A DNA stretch of 64,000 nucleotides from contig JAMXHR010000002.1 in assembly GCA_023955635.1 (NCBI GenBank), positions 1 through 64,000 on the forward strand, given 5' to 3'. The notes below the pieces were generated by a model. It worked only from the letters and a program-made list of their open reading frames with translations. It made no database searches and was not told the DNA's origin. Shown piece by piece: positions 39,300-48,860 of this stretch (its first letter is position 1; every line of letters starts with the position of its first letter). Both the position numbers and the translations under genes were made by a program. The DNA comes from Methanosarcina sp. ERenArc_MAG2 (lineage in GTDB: Archaea; Halobacteriota; Methanosarcinia; Methanosarcinales; Methanosarcinaceae).

Positions 39300-40177
39300 T
39301 CACACAAGGTTGGCAATAATTTCTTCTACTTCCTCAACACCTGAGCTTTTTATAGTTATTTCTTCCCTGCCGTGCACCCCTAACTCCAGTTCCACAGCTC
39401 GTATAATCTGGGGTTGGGCCCAGACCGAGTGCTCCTGGATCCTGGAAATCGTGCCAAGGGTTTTCAGGAGGGCAAGGCCTACAGTGTCGTTTGCGATCAC
39501 ATCCGAACTTGCCAGTACGATGTCAGGCTCTCTCAGCGTTCCCAGGTTAGGGCCGTCAGTAACAAAGCATTTTGTAGCATCCGAGATATAAAAATCAGGC
39601 ATGTAGACAAGGTTTGACTCGGCAATCATGTTCCCGAAAAGCATATCCCTGTACTGCCCATGAGGAAGCAGCCTCCTATCTCCGTCTGCGGTTATGCTGA
39701 TCTGTGACTTAAGGCCCATGGTAAAGGTTGCAGTCCAGTGAGTCTTGACTACAGGAAGCGCAATTATATAGTCGACTGAAGCCAGAAGTTCGGGGACATA
39801 CAACCCCTCAGGCCAGGAAGAAGCGCCGTCGGGCTTCAAATGCAAGCGTTTCATATGGTCAAAAGTAAGAATTTCGTCCACTCCTTCGGCCTCAGCAACC
39901 TGCCAGAGCCCAAGTTCCTTCAGCACACTCTCAGTATCCAGCGTGGTCATCGACTTTTCAGCAACAATAATCTTTTCCGGATTGCATTTTCTTGCTTCCC
40001 GTATAGCCCCTCTCAGCACCTCCGGGTTTGTCGAACCAGGGGGCAGATCTGCAGTATTTGCATTCGGCCGAATAAGTACAGTAGACCCTTCTTCAATTCC
40101 GAGCCCCCTGCCAGTTCCACTGCTGCTCTTACGGATTCCGGGGTATCCCTATTTCTTGCTAGCCCAACAATTGCCAT
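39300..40177 (-). CDS. DUF362 protein, frame broken once
   Basis: The start at 40177 gives MAIVGLARNRDTPESVRAAV and AVELAGG. One G missing in the G5 run near 40120 shifts the frame. Restoring it gives GIEEGSTVLIRPNANTADLP and continues as the 239-residue frame from VLRGAIREARKCNPEKIIVA. DUF362 features follow: ALPVVKTHWTATFTMGLKSQ and DMLFGNMIAESNLVYMPDFY. Total length is about 292 residues. The family is often found with Fe-S proteins but has no settled function. A CxxC ferredoxin tail, present in some members, is absent. It stands downstream of the PhoU-TrkA_C gene by 256 bases. Confidence 0.78.
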
Positions 40178-40433
40178 ACTCAAACTCCCGAATAGTAATT
40201 GTAATCCGAGATATAATAAGAATATATGGGCTTTTTAAAAAGTTTGCGAAGAATTTCCAGGCAGTCATCTGGAGTATACTTTCAATAAATGGCCCCGGAG
40301 CAACCCGTCGGAACGGGTTTGGGACTGCAAGTTGTTACCCTGCAGTATCCTGGCCATCCCAAAGGCAATTATTGATTTATCAGCTACAGGCGGATAGGAG
40401 AAATTGCGGTTAATTGTCAATGAGAGGTGTGAA

Positions 40434-41633
40434 CTACTGGCGCAACTTGCACTCGCACATCTCTATAAGTGCTCCTTCTCCAATCCTTGAGCCGCGTGCA
40501 ATAAGCATGTCTCCTGCCTGGACAGCTGTGTTGCCTTTTGGAGCATAGACCCAGCGGTCAGCCCTTTTGATTGCCATTACATGCAGTCCGGTTTCAGTCT
40601 CAAGCCTCAATTCGAAGAAAGTCTTTCCGACTATCGGAGAACATTTTTCAACCTGGAGCCTCGTGATAACCTCTTCGGAATTCCGGACTGCGAGGGTGAT
40701 AATGGGGTGGAGTTCTATATCCCTGAGCACGGTATCTGCAATTCCGTAGGCGGCATCGGAAATGGCTTCAGAGGCGCTTGCAAGGTGAAGGATTCCCCTG
40801 AGCAGGTTAACATCTTCAACATGCTTCGCGGTCTCAAGCACCCAGTGCTGAAGTTCGTATTTCATTGAATCCATTTCGGATTCGAGAGCGCTGACCTCGT
40901 ACGCAATATCTTCGTTGTCAAAAAGAATAGCAGAGTATGCAAGCCCTACCGAAAGTTCGGACATGTTCTTCATGTCCACGATAATATCCACGGCGTGTTC
41001 AAGGTCTTTTAAGAGTCTATTGTTTTCTATTTCCCTTGGAATAAATTTCCTTGTAGTAGCCATTTCGAAGAACAGAGGGACTCCTTCATCATGCCCTCTG
41101 GAAATCAGAACGTCTCCCTGGCGAAGGCGGGTTTCCTTGTCAGGGTCATAAATCCAGTCTTCGTTTCTCCGGATAGCAATAACCCACATGCCTGTCTCGA
41201 GGTCAAGTTCGAGGTCACCAAGCGTACGGCCTGCCATTAAAGATTCTGCGGCGACTGTTGCCCTGACTACGGTCTCTTCCGCTTCCCTGAGAGCCACTTT
41301 CAGTTCCATCGGAATGCCCATATTCATAAGAACTATTTTGGCAATATCGCCTGCAGCATTTGAGATATTTTCCGAAGACGCAGCAACCTGTAAAACTCCA
41401 AGGAGTTCTTCTGCCTCGTCGACCCTGCGTGTGCTTAACATCGCGGCCATCTTCATATGATAATCGAGGGTATCCATCTTATCTTCAAGATTGAGTACCT
41501 CTCCTGCAATATCCTCATCATCATAGATCACTGCAGAGTACGCAAGGTCTACCATGAGTTCGGAAGTATCCTTCATCTCAGTCAAAAGATCCTTAAGATT
41601 CCTTGGACTGTATCTGAATTCTTTAGGGAACAT
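40434..41633 (-). CDS. Duplicated PhoU-TrkA_C regulatory protein
   Basis: A 399-residue soluble protein built of two tandem units, each a PhoU-like helical bundle and a TrkA_C (RCK C-terminal) domain. Unit 1 has DLLTEMKDTSELMVDLAYSA and AGDIAKIVLMNMG, then LETGMWVIAIRRNEDWIYDP and QGDVLISRGHDEG. Unit 2 has DIIVDMKNMSELSVGLAYSA and AYGIADTVLRDIE, then LETETGLHVMAIKRADRWVY and AGDMLIARGSRIG. TrkA_C domains bind small ligands and control K+ channels and transporters; PhoU bundles often bind metals. It lies 150 bases behind the mgtE pair, same strand, so it likely regulates that transporter. Intact. Confidence 0.9.
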   Translation of the reverse strand: MFPKEFRYSPRNLKDLLTEMKDTSELMVDLAYSAVIYDDEDIAGEVLNLEDKMDTLDYHMKMAAMLSTRRVDEAEELLGVLQVAASSENISNAAGDIAKIVLMNMGIPMELKVALREAEETVVRATVAAESLMAGRTLGDLELDLETGMWVIAIRRNEDWIYDPDKETRLRQGDVLISRGHDEGVPLFFEMATTRKFIPREIENNRLLKDLEHAVDIIVDMKNMSELSVGLAYSAILFDNEDIAYEVSALESEMDSMKYELQHWVLETAKHVEDVNLLRGILHLASASEAISDAAYGIADTVLRDIELHPIITLAVRNSEEVITRLQVEKCSPIVGKTFFELRLETETGLHVMAIKRADRWVYAPKGNTAVQAGDMLIARGSRIGEGALIEMCECKLRQ

Positions 41634-41783
41634 GGTCTCTATATCAACTCTACCTTATGTTGGTGTGTATGAGTATATACCTCATAGTAATTATTAATTT
41701 TTGAATTATTCAGGAGTTTGAGAACCTGATCGGAATATAATAAAATTGAATAATGAAACCGGTTTTCAATCAAACGGTATTAT

Positions 41784-42362
41784 TTATAAAATCTTCAACA
41801 GATGGAGAGCTATGAGAATTCCTGTAACCCCTACCAGGTCTCCAAGACTTGCTATAAAAGGGATTACCGTATCGTCCGGGTCGACCCCGAAACGGTGAGA
41901 AGCAAACGAAATAGCAACTGTTGCAGAGTACACAACGGAAAGTTCTATTCCAACTGCTATAAGGGTTATTTCCAGAAGGGTGAGGAAAGGCATACCGAAT
42001 CCCATGAAATTACTTGCCAGAAAAACCAGTATACTAACAGAAATTGAGGAAACAACCCCCACAATTGAAGCTGCAATAACGCTGTTGCGTACGACCGGGT
42101 TACTTCTGAGATTATCTCCAAGCCCCATGTGGAAAGCCGATGAAAGCCTGGCTCCAAGCATGCTGCCGGTATCTCCTCCGATCTTGATGAGAGAAGGAAT
42201 AAGAATCAGTATCGCGGGCATGGAGATAAGGCTTTTCTCTCTTGAGTTCAGAATCTGCCCGACAATAATCCCCATTACACATGTGATCAAAAGTACCGGA
42301 AGCCCACGCTGAATGATGCCAGTGACTGTGTAGTAAGGGGTCTGACGCCCCATTTTTCTCAA
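41784..42362 (-). CDS. MgtE-like divalent cation transporter, second half-unit
   Basis: A 192-residue membrane protein that is essentially one MgtE integral domain: five predicted segments with ILIPSLIKIGGDTGSMLGAR and HMGLGDNL, then VGIELSVVYSATVAISFASH and FGVDPDDTVIPFIASLGDLVG. The motif DPDDTVIPFIASLGD is the ion-path region of MgtE/SLC41. No cytosolic N or CBS domains. It overlaps the preceding gene by 4 bases (42359-42362). The two domains would make one pseudo-dimer, as in eukaryotic SLC41 with its two fused domains. Confidence 0.88.
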   Translation of the reverse strand: MRKMGRQTPYYTVTGIIQRGLPVLLITCVMGIIVGQILNSREKSLISMPAILILIPSLIKIGGDTGSMLGARLSSAFHMGLGDNLRSNPVVRNSVIAASIVGVVSSISVSILVFLASNFMGFGMPFLTLLEITLIAVGIELSVVYSATVAISFASHRFGVDPDDTVIPFIASLGDLVGVTGILIALHLLKIL

Positions 42363-42984
42363 AGCATCACCACCAGTTTTGCCGAGAGGAAAAGCAGAAA
42401 CATAGAGACAATGTCCCCGATAGTTGCAATAGAAGGCGTGACAACGTTATCAGGATCAAAACCAAATCTGAACATCCCTATGGCCAGCAGGACTGCAACA
42501 AAAGAGAGAATTACCCCGGATGTAAGGGCTGAAATTACACAGATAAGGATAAGTTTAAAGGCCCCGGCACTTTCGAAGCCAAGAGCAAGTGTTACAAAGT
42601 GCCCAAGAAATCCGAGCATTATAGCGGCAATAACACCAAGGAGAAGGGAACCGGAGATGTTATTGGTAAGTTCGGGGTTATGTCTGTCGAATCCTGTAAT
42701 GAGCCCCAGATGAATTGCACTGCCAAGCCTGGAGCCAAGGGTAGAGGAAATGTTCCCCCTAAGCCCGAGCACGCCGGGATAAATCACCATCAATCCCGGG
42801 ATCATTTCAAGTTCATTTGTCATTCCCGAAAATATTATCCCTGCAAAGACCCCCCTACAGTCGCAATAAGTTCAAAGGGCAACGCTTCACGTACTATTGA
42901 TGAAACACTCGCGTACTCGCTCAGGTATTTATCAATAAATTTGGATTCAAAAATATCTTCGTCCCTGTGCGACTCTAAGGGCAT
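42359..42984 (-). CDS. MgtE-like divalent cation transporter, first half-unit, frame broken once
   Basis: The start at 42984 gives MPLESHRDEDIFESKFIDKY and SSIVREALPFELIATVGG. One G missing from the G6 run near 42852 leads into VFAGIIFSGMTNELEMIPGL. The rest shows the MgtE domain: VIYPGVLGLRGNISSTLGSR, HLGLITGF, FRFGFDPDNVVTPSIATIGD and IVSMFLLFLSAKLVVML. About 207 residues. Like its neighbour it lacks the cytosolic regulatory domains of bacterial MgtE. It overlaps the neighbour by ATGA and is certainly co-translated. Confidence 0.86.
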
Positions 42985-43319
42985 GCGCCTGTATTATACA
43001 CTGATAATATTAAAATAATCGCTAACCCAAGAAAACGGAAGCTGTCTAAAAATTCTCAGCGCTGAGAACCTTTGAAATGTATGGAGAATAAATTAAGTAG
43101 AAACCCAAGCAGTCCGATCAACTTTCCCCGTAATACACAAAAACTTGACTTCAAATTTACAGCAAATTTGCAACATTTCCTTTATCAACAGTGGACTAAA
43201 ATAAACATTTTCATTTATACACGAAGGATGAGCAAATGAATATAATTTTCCAGCTTACTGTAAACAAAGAATCACTATGTAACCTTATCACTGACTTTCT
43301 TGGTTAAAATCAAATTGCA
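42985..43319. other. Promoter side of mgtE operon, nothing else recognised
   Basis: AT-rich DNA between the mgtE start and an IS200 end. It should hold the operon promoter; I cannot point to a specific box. Confidence 0.4.
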
Positions 43320-43690
43320 TGCGGCCACCCCACCCTAAACAGGCTGTCCGACAATTACTCCCAGTAATATACAAATTCCTTTTTTCAGTTTAAAGGCTTT
43401 ATATGCCTTATTTTTCACATGTTTTTGCCCTTAAATTGAATTGTCGGACAGCCTCTAAAGGATGGGGTATGCTGATGGGCCGCACGCCGATTTATGGGAA
43501 ATAGTTTAGTATCCTTTGACAAGATTTCCTTGATATAGAGTCGCATTCCCAACTCCTGTAACTATGGTACCAAGAAACTTTATTTTACAAAGAAGCGATG
43601 ATATAGAGGTTTAAACAAAACCAAAAAGAGGCGAGGGTTCACTTCATCCCCAACCTAAAGGATAGGGTATTCGTGACCCTCCGCACTCCC
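43320..43690 (-). mobile_element. Internally deleted IS200 with MITE in right hairpin
   Basis: In reverse orientation, the right-end hairpin (stem CCACCC and GGATGGGG) is opened by the MITE at 43340-43455. The last part of tnpA (reverse of GTCAAAGGATA) follows. Then comes the left end (CCCCAACCTAAAGG, TATTCGTGACCCTCC). Most of tnpA is gone. The MITE has the same relative orientation as in the element at 36308, so the two probably share one insertion event. Confidence 0.75.
43340..43455. mobile_element. CAGGCTGTCCGA MITE, copy C
   Basis: 116 bp from CAGGCTGTCCGACAATTAC to TTGTCGGACAGCCTC, flanked by TAAA on both sides (43336-43339 and 43456-43459), the complement of the TTTA found at the other two. 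Confidence 0.85.
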
Positions 43691-44008
43691 AAAGTAATAA
43701 ACAGCCTCATCCAACTTTTTCATTAAAAATGACACAAAACTCAATATATCTAGACATTCTTCTTTTGTAATTGGCCAAAGATGGGCTGGTTCATGAGCAG
43801 TTGGATTCCTTATAGCTCGCATTAGACCAGCAGACAAAAAAGCTATACCTTCCTGAACGTTTTTGTCAGTACTTGAAATGCATTTTGTCACTTTCAATGT
43901 TCCATTTTTCGGATTCCAGACCTGAAGCATAAGATCTTGTCCTTCTTTCATACTCTGGGACTTTGATTGAATATTCTGGTGATAGATTTTAGCCGCTTCA
44001 AAAACTGC
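43655..44008 (-). pseudogene. TIGR02391-like (Ymh) protein fragment
   Basis: The translation AVFEAAKIYHQNIQSKSQSM, EGIAFLSAGLMRAIRNPTAH and EPAHLWPITKEECLDILSFV matches the helical C-terminal domain called Ymh/TIGR02391, with its N-P-x-A-H-E core. The N-terminal part is missing and is replaced in frame by IS1634 transposase sequence. The last 14 residues are read from the IS200 left end. It is a relic between two insertions. Such domains are often linked with defence or phage genes, but the function is unproven. Confidence 0.6.
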
Positions 44009-44577
44009 ATAATCTCCATAAACGCTGACACTTGTAGTGTCAGCGTGTAAACAATGGACAGGAATAGGTAGACGATTCATAATATTAGGACTTACGCACT
44101 TTAAGTACCAAATCAAGTATGAGCAGCATCATCGGAATTAGTAGGATTTCGACAGTTAAGTATTTATTGTTGCTGTTTTTCTGTTCAACTGCGTAAGTCC
44201 TAAATATGAAGAGTAATTTCCATAAACAGTTTTGTAGGGCCATATTTTACGATTCTATCAAGAGTCTCTCCGATAGCGTATTGATTCAGGTCTTCTCTTG
44301 TTACACCGTCTCCAAAGAGCCTTTCCGTAGAAACGTTTTTGAAAAAATTAGGAAACAGGTACAAACGTTGCCCTATAAAACCAAGACCATTGATTACCAT
44401 GGCAAGGATGCAGACCGAGTGAGGGACATTATGATCCCTTTCCTTTGGGAGTTTCTCATCGATCAGTTTGTTAACTTCAAGTTCTCTGAAAACTCCAGCG
44501 ACAAGCCCAAGGTAACCTAAGAACCTTGTGCGTTTTAAGGAGGATTCAATTCTTCGACTGCTATTTTTCTCTGCCAT
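44009..44577 (-). pseudogene. IS1634 transposase, N-terminal part, interrupted by MITE
   Basis: From 44577: MAEKNSSRRIESSLKRTRFL, GLVAGVFRELEVNKLIDEKL and YAIGETLDRIVKYGPTKLFM, the DUF4277-type N-terminus of IS1634 transposases. Then a 119-bp MITE (44085-44203). The frame resumes with NRLPIPVHCLHADTTSVSVY, the catalytic entry. The rest is lost. It is therefore triply damaged: MITE, deletion and fusion to the Ymh fragment. Confidence 0.72.
44085..44203. mobile_element. MITE with TTAGGACTTACGCA ends
   Basis: 119 bp with perfect 14-base inverse ends (TTAGGACTTACGCA and TGCGTAAGTCCTAA) and ATA on both flanks (44082-44084 and 44204-44206). No coding. A partial end, GTGCGTAAGTCCC, is seen near 63371. 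Confidence 0.8.
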
Positions 44578-44970
44578 GGGAAGACCACGAAAGAGATATA
44601 ATATTAATTATATTAATTTATATATTTACCTGCCGAATCTATAGTTACGCTTGTAATTATTGCAACAAAAACAATTTAGTAGCTCATTGAGTTGTTGCAT
44701 TATTTAGCCTCGTGACTATAGGTTAGAAGACAATAGTCGAACTTTTGGGTAGTGTGTAAATTACTTTTACCAACACAATAAGATCTGTATGATTTTATTC
44801 ACAGAATAAAAAAAACTCTTGCAAAACATTTTTTTTACCAACTTAAAAAAGTTCTATAAGACCTGCATTTATTACTGCCGAAAAAAGTTCTTACAAAAAC
44901 GTGTTCTTATCAACTTAAAACAAATTCTTTAAGTTCCGAGAGTAGTAACTTTCTAAAAGGGGGTAGCATA
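44578..44970. other. Intergenic, nothing recognised
   Basis: AT-rich DNA with no supported gene; the repeated phrase ACCAACTTAAAA near 44840 and 44910 is too short to call. Confidence 0.4.
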
Positions 44971-45551
44971 GTGAAACAAAAATTATTGCTAATTTTAGTG
45001 CCGTTTTCTTAACTACCACAGCCTGCTCCATTTGTATGGGCCAGAACTGGACTATGGTTAACTCTGATTCCACATCCAGGCATAGTAATCAGACTGAAAT
45101 AGGCAAGGATAATGTAAATCGCTCGAGGTCAAGTGGATTCTGAACACAGGATCTACAATTGAGGATTCGCCTTTAAGCGTAAGAAATACTGGGCATGTTC
45201 AGAATAACAATTACCAGGTCATTGCTTTTGATATGGATACTGGGCTTAATAAGTAGAGGTACGACCCTAAAACAGGATCTTCACCTGCACACGACATAGC
45301 ATACGACAACTGAGTAATTTTACGCTTCAACTGATCCTAACGGGACTGTAATCGCCCTAAATGCCGAGAACGGTAAGAATATCTGGAAATTGTCTGCCTC
45401 ACAGCCTCGAAGAGGATCATTCGTTCTTACTTCACCTCCATTTGTATGGGAAGATTACTTGATTCTTGGATCCTCCTTAATAGATGTAGTCCTTCAGGTT
45501 ACTCCTGCTACGATGGGGAAAGTAACTGCTCTTGATAAAAAGGGATGTTCG
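44971..45551 (+). pseudogene. PQQ-like beta-propeller protein, decayed
   Basis: A GTG at 44971 behind AGGGGG begins a signal-like stretch. The frames after it give ILNTGSTIEDSPLSVRNTG, AFDMDTGLNK and TVIALNAENGKNIWKLSASQ, and then VWEDYLILGSSLIDVVLQVT and GKVTALDKKG. That is the repeating ALNAxxGKxxWK blade motif of PQQ-binding-like repeat proteins. There are several stops and frameshifts. The last frame runs open into the P-type ATPase gene, which makes the ATPase appear to start at 45390, but that front belongs to this relic. Confidence 0.65.
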
Positions 45552-48401
45552 ATGAAGACGAAATTGACTGGTAGCAAAAGCAAGATTTGCTCTCCGCAGG
45601 GCGATGAACATAAAATCTCTCTTTCTGAGTTCCTTCAAAGATTAGAAGTTGACGAAAGCGGACTCAGCGAGCAGGAAGCTGCAAGGAGACTTCAGGAATG
45701 TGGACCCAACGTTCTCGAAGAAACAGGAAAGGAGAGCATATTAAAGAAGTATATCCGACAGTTTCGGAATTTTTTCTCCATCCTGCTGACTGTAGGAGCT
45801 ATTCTATCTTTCCTTGGGGAATACCTTGATCCTGGGAAAGGGAATCTGTATATTGGAATTGCTCTGGGTGTGGTTGTAATCCTTAATGGAACCTTCACAT
45901 TCATACAGGAATACCAGGCTGCAAAAACGATGGAAAGTTTTCGGCAGCTTCTCCCTCCCCGTGCAAAGGTTTTAAGGGAAGGTAAAGTCAGAGATGTTCT
46001 GGCATCAGAACTTGTTGCAGGAGATATTATCCTTCTTGAGGAAGGAGATAAAGTTCCGGCTGACGGGCGTTTAATTGAGACAAATTCTCTGAAAGTTGAT
46101 CATTCGACCATCACAGGAGAAGCAGAACCTCAACTACGCTCTCTTGAATGCACTAACTCGGAAATACTTGAGTGCAGAAATATGGTCTTTTCCGGGACGC
46201 TAGTACAAAGCGGAAATGGAAAGGCTGTCGTCTTCGGAACAGGACAGAACACCCAGATTGGAAACCTTGCGATACTCACAGAACAGATTTTGAGTGTATA
46301 TACTCCCATCCGGAGAGAACTCAACCGCTTTATAAAAATCATTTCTGCAATTGCGATTTTTATGGGGGTAACTTTCTTCATTCTCGCGTTTTTTCTTAAG
46401 GATACCTTTCTTGCAAGCCTCATCTTTGCGATCGGAATTATAGTTGCAAATGTGCCTGAAGGGCTTTTGCCCACGGTAACTCTTGCCCTTAGTCTGGCTT
46501 CCAGGCGAATGGCTTCGCGGAATGCCCTTATAAAGAACCTCGAATCCGTAGAAACTCTGGGCTCGACTACTGTCATCTGCACTGACAAAACCGGAACTCT
46601 TACCCAGAACAGGATGACAGTAAATTCTCTTATCGTTGGTTTTGAAAGTCTCGTACCTAAAACACCTTCAGGTCTCGAAAAAAGGGTTGAAGAGCAGGAG
46701 GCAGAAGAAAGTACAAAACAAGGCATTGCAGGAAAAGTTACGGGTTCGGGAGCAAAAAGGGTTTATGTTGTAGAAAGTCCCATATGGGACCCCAAAAAAG
46801 TATCTCCTGCTTTAATAAGGGTCGCAGGGCTCTGCAATAACGCAAAACTTCGCGAATTACCTACTGGATACACCGGCGATCCGACCGAAGGAGCACTTCT
46901 TGTTTTTGCAAATAGTTTTCAGGATATAAACACGCTTCAGGGTGAGTATCCAAGGCTGGAAGAGTTCCCTTTTGATTCCCTGACCCGAAGAATGGAAGTT
47001 GTCTGCCACACTCCTGAAGGTAAACTCGAAGTATACCTTAAGGGTGCTCCCGAAGTTGTTGTGGAGATGTGTGGGGCAGTTATGGATTCTGGAGAAGTTC
47101 GGAAACTGGATGAGACTGAGCAAAAAGAGCTTCTTGACCGGCATCTGAGACTGGCAGAAAAAGGAGAACGGGTAATTGCCCTTGCGTACAGGCAAGCAGA
47201 AGAGCAGAAAGAGTATACCGGAGATTTTATTTTCCTGGGGTTTATCGGGATTGTAGACCCTCCGCGCCCCGAAGCCAGAGAGGCTATTGCAAAGTGTCAT
47301 GCAGCCGGAATAAAGGTTGTTATGATAACCGGTGATCACCCGGTCACTGCAGAAGCAATAGCGAAAAACGTGGGACTTGCGGATTCCGAAAGCCTTGAAA
47401 TTATTACCGGAAACGAGCTGGAGTCGCTCTCAAGTACGGATCTTTCTTCAAGATTGAAAAACCCGAGCATCATATTTGCCCGTACTTCTCCTGTGCAAAA
47501 ATTGAAAATAGTACAACTTTTTCAGGCTGAGGGAGAGATCGTGACCATGACAGGAGACGGAGTCAATGATGCTCCTGCAATTAAGAACGCAGATATGGGG
47601 GTTGCAATGGGCAGCGGCACGGACGTAGCTCGCGAAGCTGCGGATATGGTGCTCCTGGACGATAATTTCGCCACGATCGTGAATGCTATAGAGGAAGGCA
47701 GAACTGTTTTTGATAATATAAAAAAGTTCATTGTATACATCCTTGCCAGTAATATCCCTGAAGTTCTGCCGTTCATAGCCTTCGTTCTTTTTGCTCTTCC
47801 CCTTCCTATGCCAGTACAGCTCATCCTGGCAATTGATCTGGGTACGGATATGTTACCTGCCATTGCTCTGGGAATGGAAAAAGGAGAAGGAGATATTATG
47901 AGAAGGCCTCCAAGGACCAGAGAAGAAAAGCTGCTAACGCCTCAGGTGCTTTTAACCGCTTATGGAATAAAGGGACCGATAGAAGCTGCAGCAGGCTTTT
48001 TCTGCTATTTTGCCGTACTTCTTGAAGGGGGCTGGAAATTCGGCGAACAGCTCGCAAACAATAATCCCCTTTATATACAGGCGATTACCGCTTTCTTTTC
48101 AGCAGTGATCATCTGTCAGATAGCTAACGTTTTTGCTTCCAGAACCCGGTTTCAGTCAGTGTTCACAATGGGCTTATTCAGCAACCATGCGATTTTGGTA
48201 GGGATTGCAACTGAATTACTGATTCTAGCTTTTATTATCTGGAATCCATTTGTCAATCTTATTTTTAACACTTCGCCCCTTGACCTCAGGTATGTATTGC
48301 TTTCCATTCCTTTTGCAATCTTCCTGCTTGGAATCGACGAGTTAAGGAAATATTTACTTAGAAAAAATGTGAGCTGGGCGGCTAGATTCTTAAAGTGGTA
48401 A
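45552..48401 (+). CDS. P2-type cation-transporting ATPase
   Basis: From the ATG at 45552 the protein has 949 residues, normal for P2 ATPases. Order: cation-ATPase N-terminal domain (ISLSEFLQRLEVDESGLSEQ), membrane helices 1-2, actuator with TGEAEP (188-193), helices 3-4 with NVPEGLLPTVTLALSLASRR (PEGLLPT at 302-308), and the phosphorylation site Asp345 in CTDKTGTLTQN. Then the nucleotide domain, TGDGVNDAPA hinge and C-terminal six helices. PEGLLPTVT and KNLESVETLGSTTVICTDKT match the Na+/K+-ATPase type (P2C) better than the Ca2+ pump (PEGLP). I infer Na+/K+ or related transport. It stands next to kup. A propeller relic lies upstream. Intact. Confidence 0.88.
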   Translation: MKTKLTGSKSKICSPQGDEHKISLSEFLQRLEVDESGLSEQEAARRLQECGPNVLEETGKESILKKYIRQFRNFFSILLTVGAILSFLGEYLDPGKGNLYIGIALGVVVILNGTFTFIQEYQAAKTMESFRQLLPPRAKVLREGKVRDVLASELVAGDIILLEEGDKVPADGRLIETNSLKVDHSTITGEAEPQLRSLECTNSEILECRNMVFSGTLVQSGNGKAVVFGTGQNTQIGNLAILTEQILSVYTPIRRELNRFIKIISAIAIFMGVTFFILAFFLKDTFLASLIFAIGIIVANVPEGLLPTVTLALSLASRRMASRNALIKNLESVETLGSTTVICTDKTGTLTQNRMTVNSLIVGFESLVPKTPSGLEKRVEEQEAEESTKQGIAGKVTGSGAKRVYVVESPIWDPKKVSPALIRVAGLCNNAKLRELPTGYTGDPTEGALLVFANSFQDINTLQGEYPRLEEFPFDSLTRRMEVVCHTPEGKLEVYLKGAPEVVVEMCGAVMDSGEVRKLDETEQKELLDRHLRLAEKGERVIALAYRQAEEQKEYTGDFIFLGFIGIVDPPRPEAREAIAKCHAAGIKVVMITGDHPVTAEAIAKNVGLADSESLEIITGNELESLSSTDLSSRLKNPSIIFARTSPVQKLKIVQLFQAEGEIVTMTGDGVNDAPAIKNADMGVAMGSGTDVAREAADMVLLDDNFATIVNAIEEGRTVFDNIKKFIVYILASNIPEVLPFIAFVLFALPLPMPVQLILAIDLGTDMLPAIALGMEKGEGDIMRRPPRTREEKLLTPQVLLTAYGIKGPIEAAAGFFCYFAVLLEGGWKFGEQLANNNPLYIQAITAFFSAVIICQIANVFASRTRFQSVFTMGLFSNHAILVGIATELLILAFIIWNPFVNLIFNTSPLDLRYVLLSIPFAIFLLGIDELRKYLLRKNVSWAARFLKW

Positions 48402-48860
48402 TATAAATAATGGCTAAAAATTATGGCTAAGAATGAACTATAAGGCTTAGAATGTGATACAATTTTGGTTGTAGAAAACCTATCTTAATCAGCTGCAAGA
48501 AGCTGAAAATAAAACTCAATATTCGAGATCTGCGATATCAGGTCGTGTATACGAGTCATGGATCAATTCTGAAAAACGAGCATTATTACCATGGTTAAGA
48601 AAAGTATATAGAGTTTTTACCGATTATGTTTTTTAACAACTCACACCCACGATCCGATATTATCCCGAGGTAATGTTCAAAGGTTTTGACTCAGTTCCAA
48701 TAGAAAGACATATATTTTTTTAGGACTTTTAGGATAACACTTTATTTTTTATTTTATAGTAATTGTACAAAATAAAACAAATGAATAGGTAATTATCTTA
48801 TTGAAAAGCAATTTTGTATTAAATATCAAAATTAGATTCTAAAAATACAGAGAATATACT
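48402..48860. other. Spacer between the ATPase and kup, nothing recognised
   Basis: No supported gene. A/T runs near 48700-48830 may include the kup promoter. Confidence 0.4.

Noticed and set aside
40581..40868. Plus-strand frames inside the PhoU-TrkA_C and other genes
   Set aside because: They mirror the real minus-strand genes and show no domain of their own.
45390..45551. ATPase start at 45390 giving a 1003-residue protein
   Set aside because: The first 54 residues are PQQ-propeller relic sequence; the family's N-terminal domain begins after the ATG at 45552.
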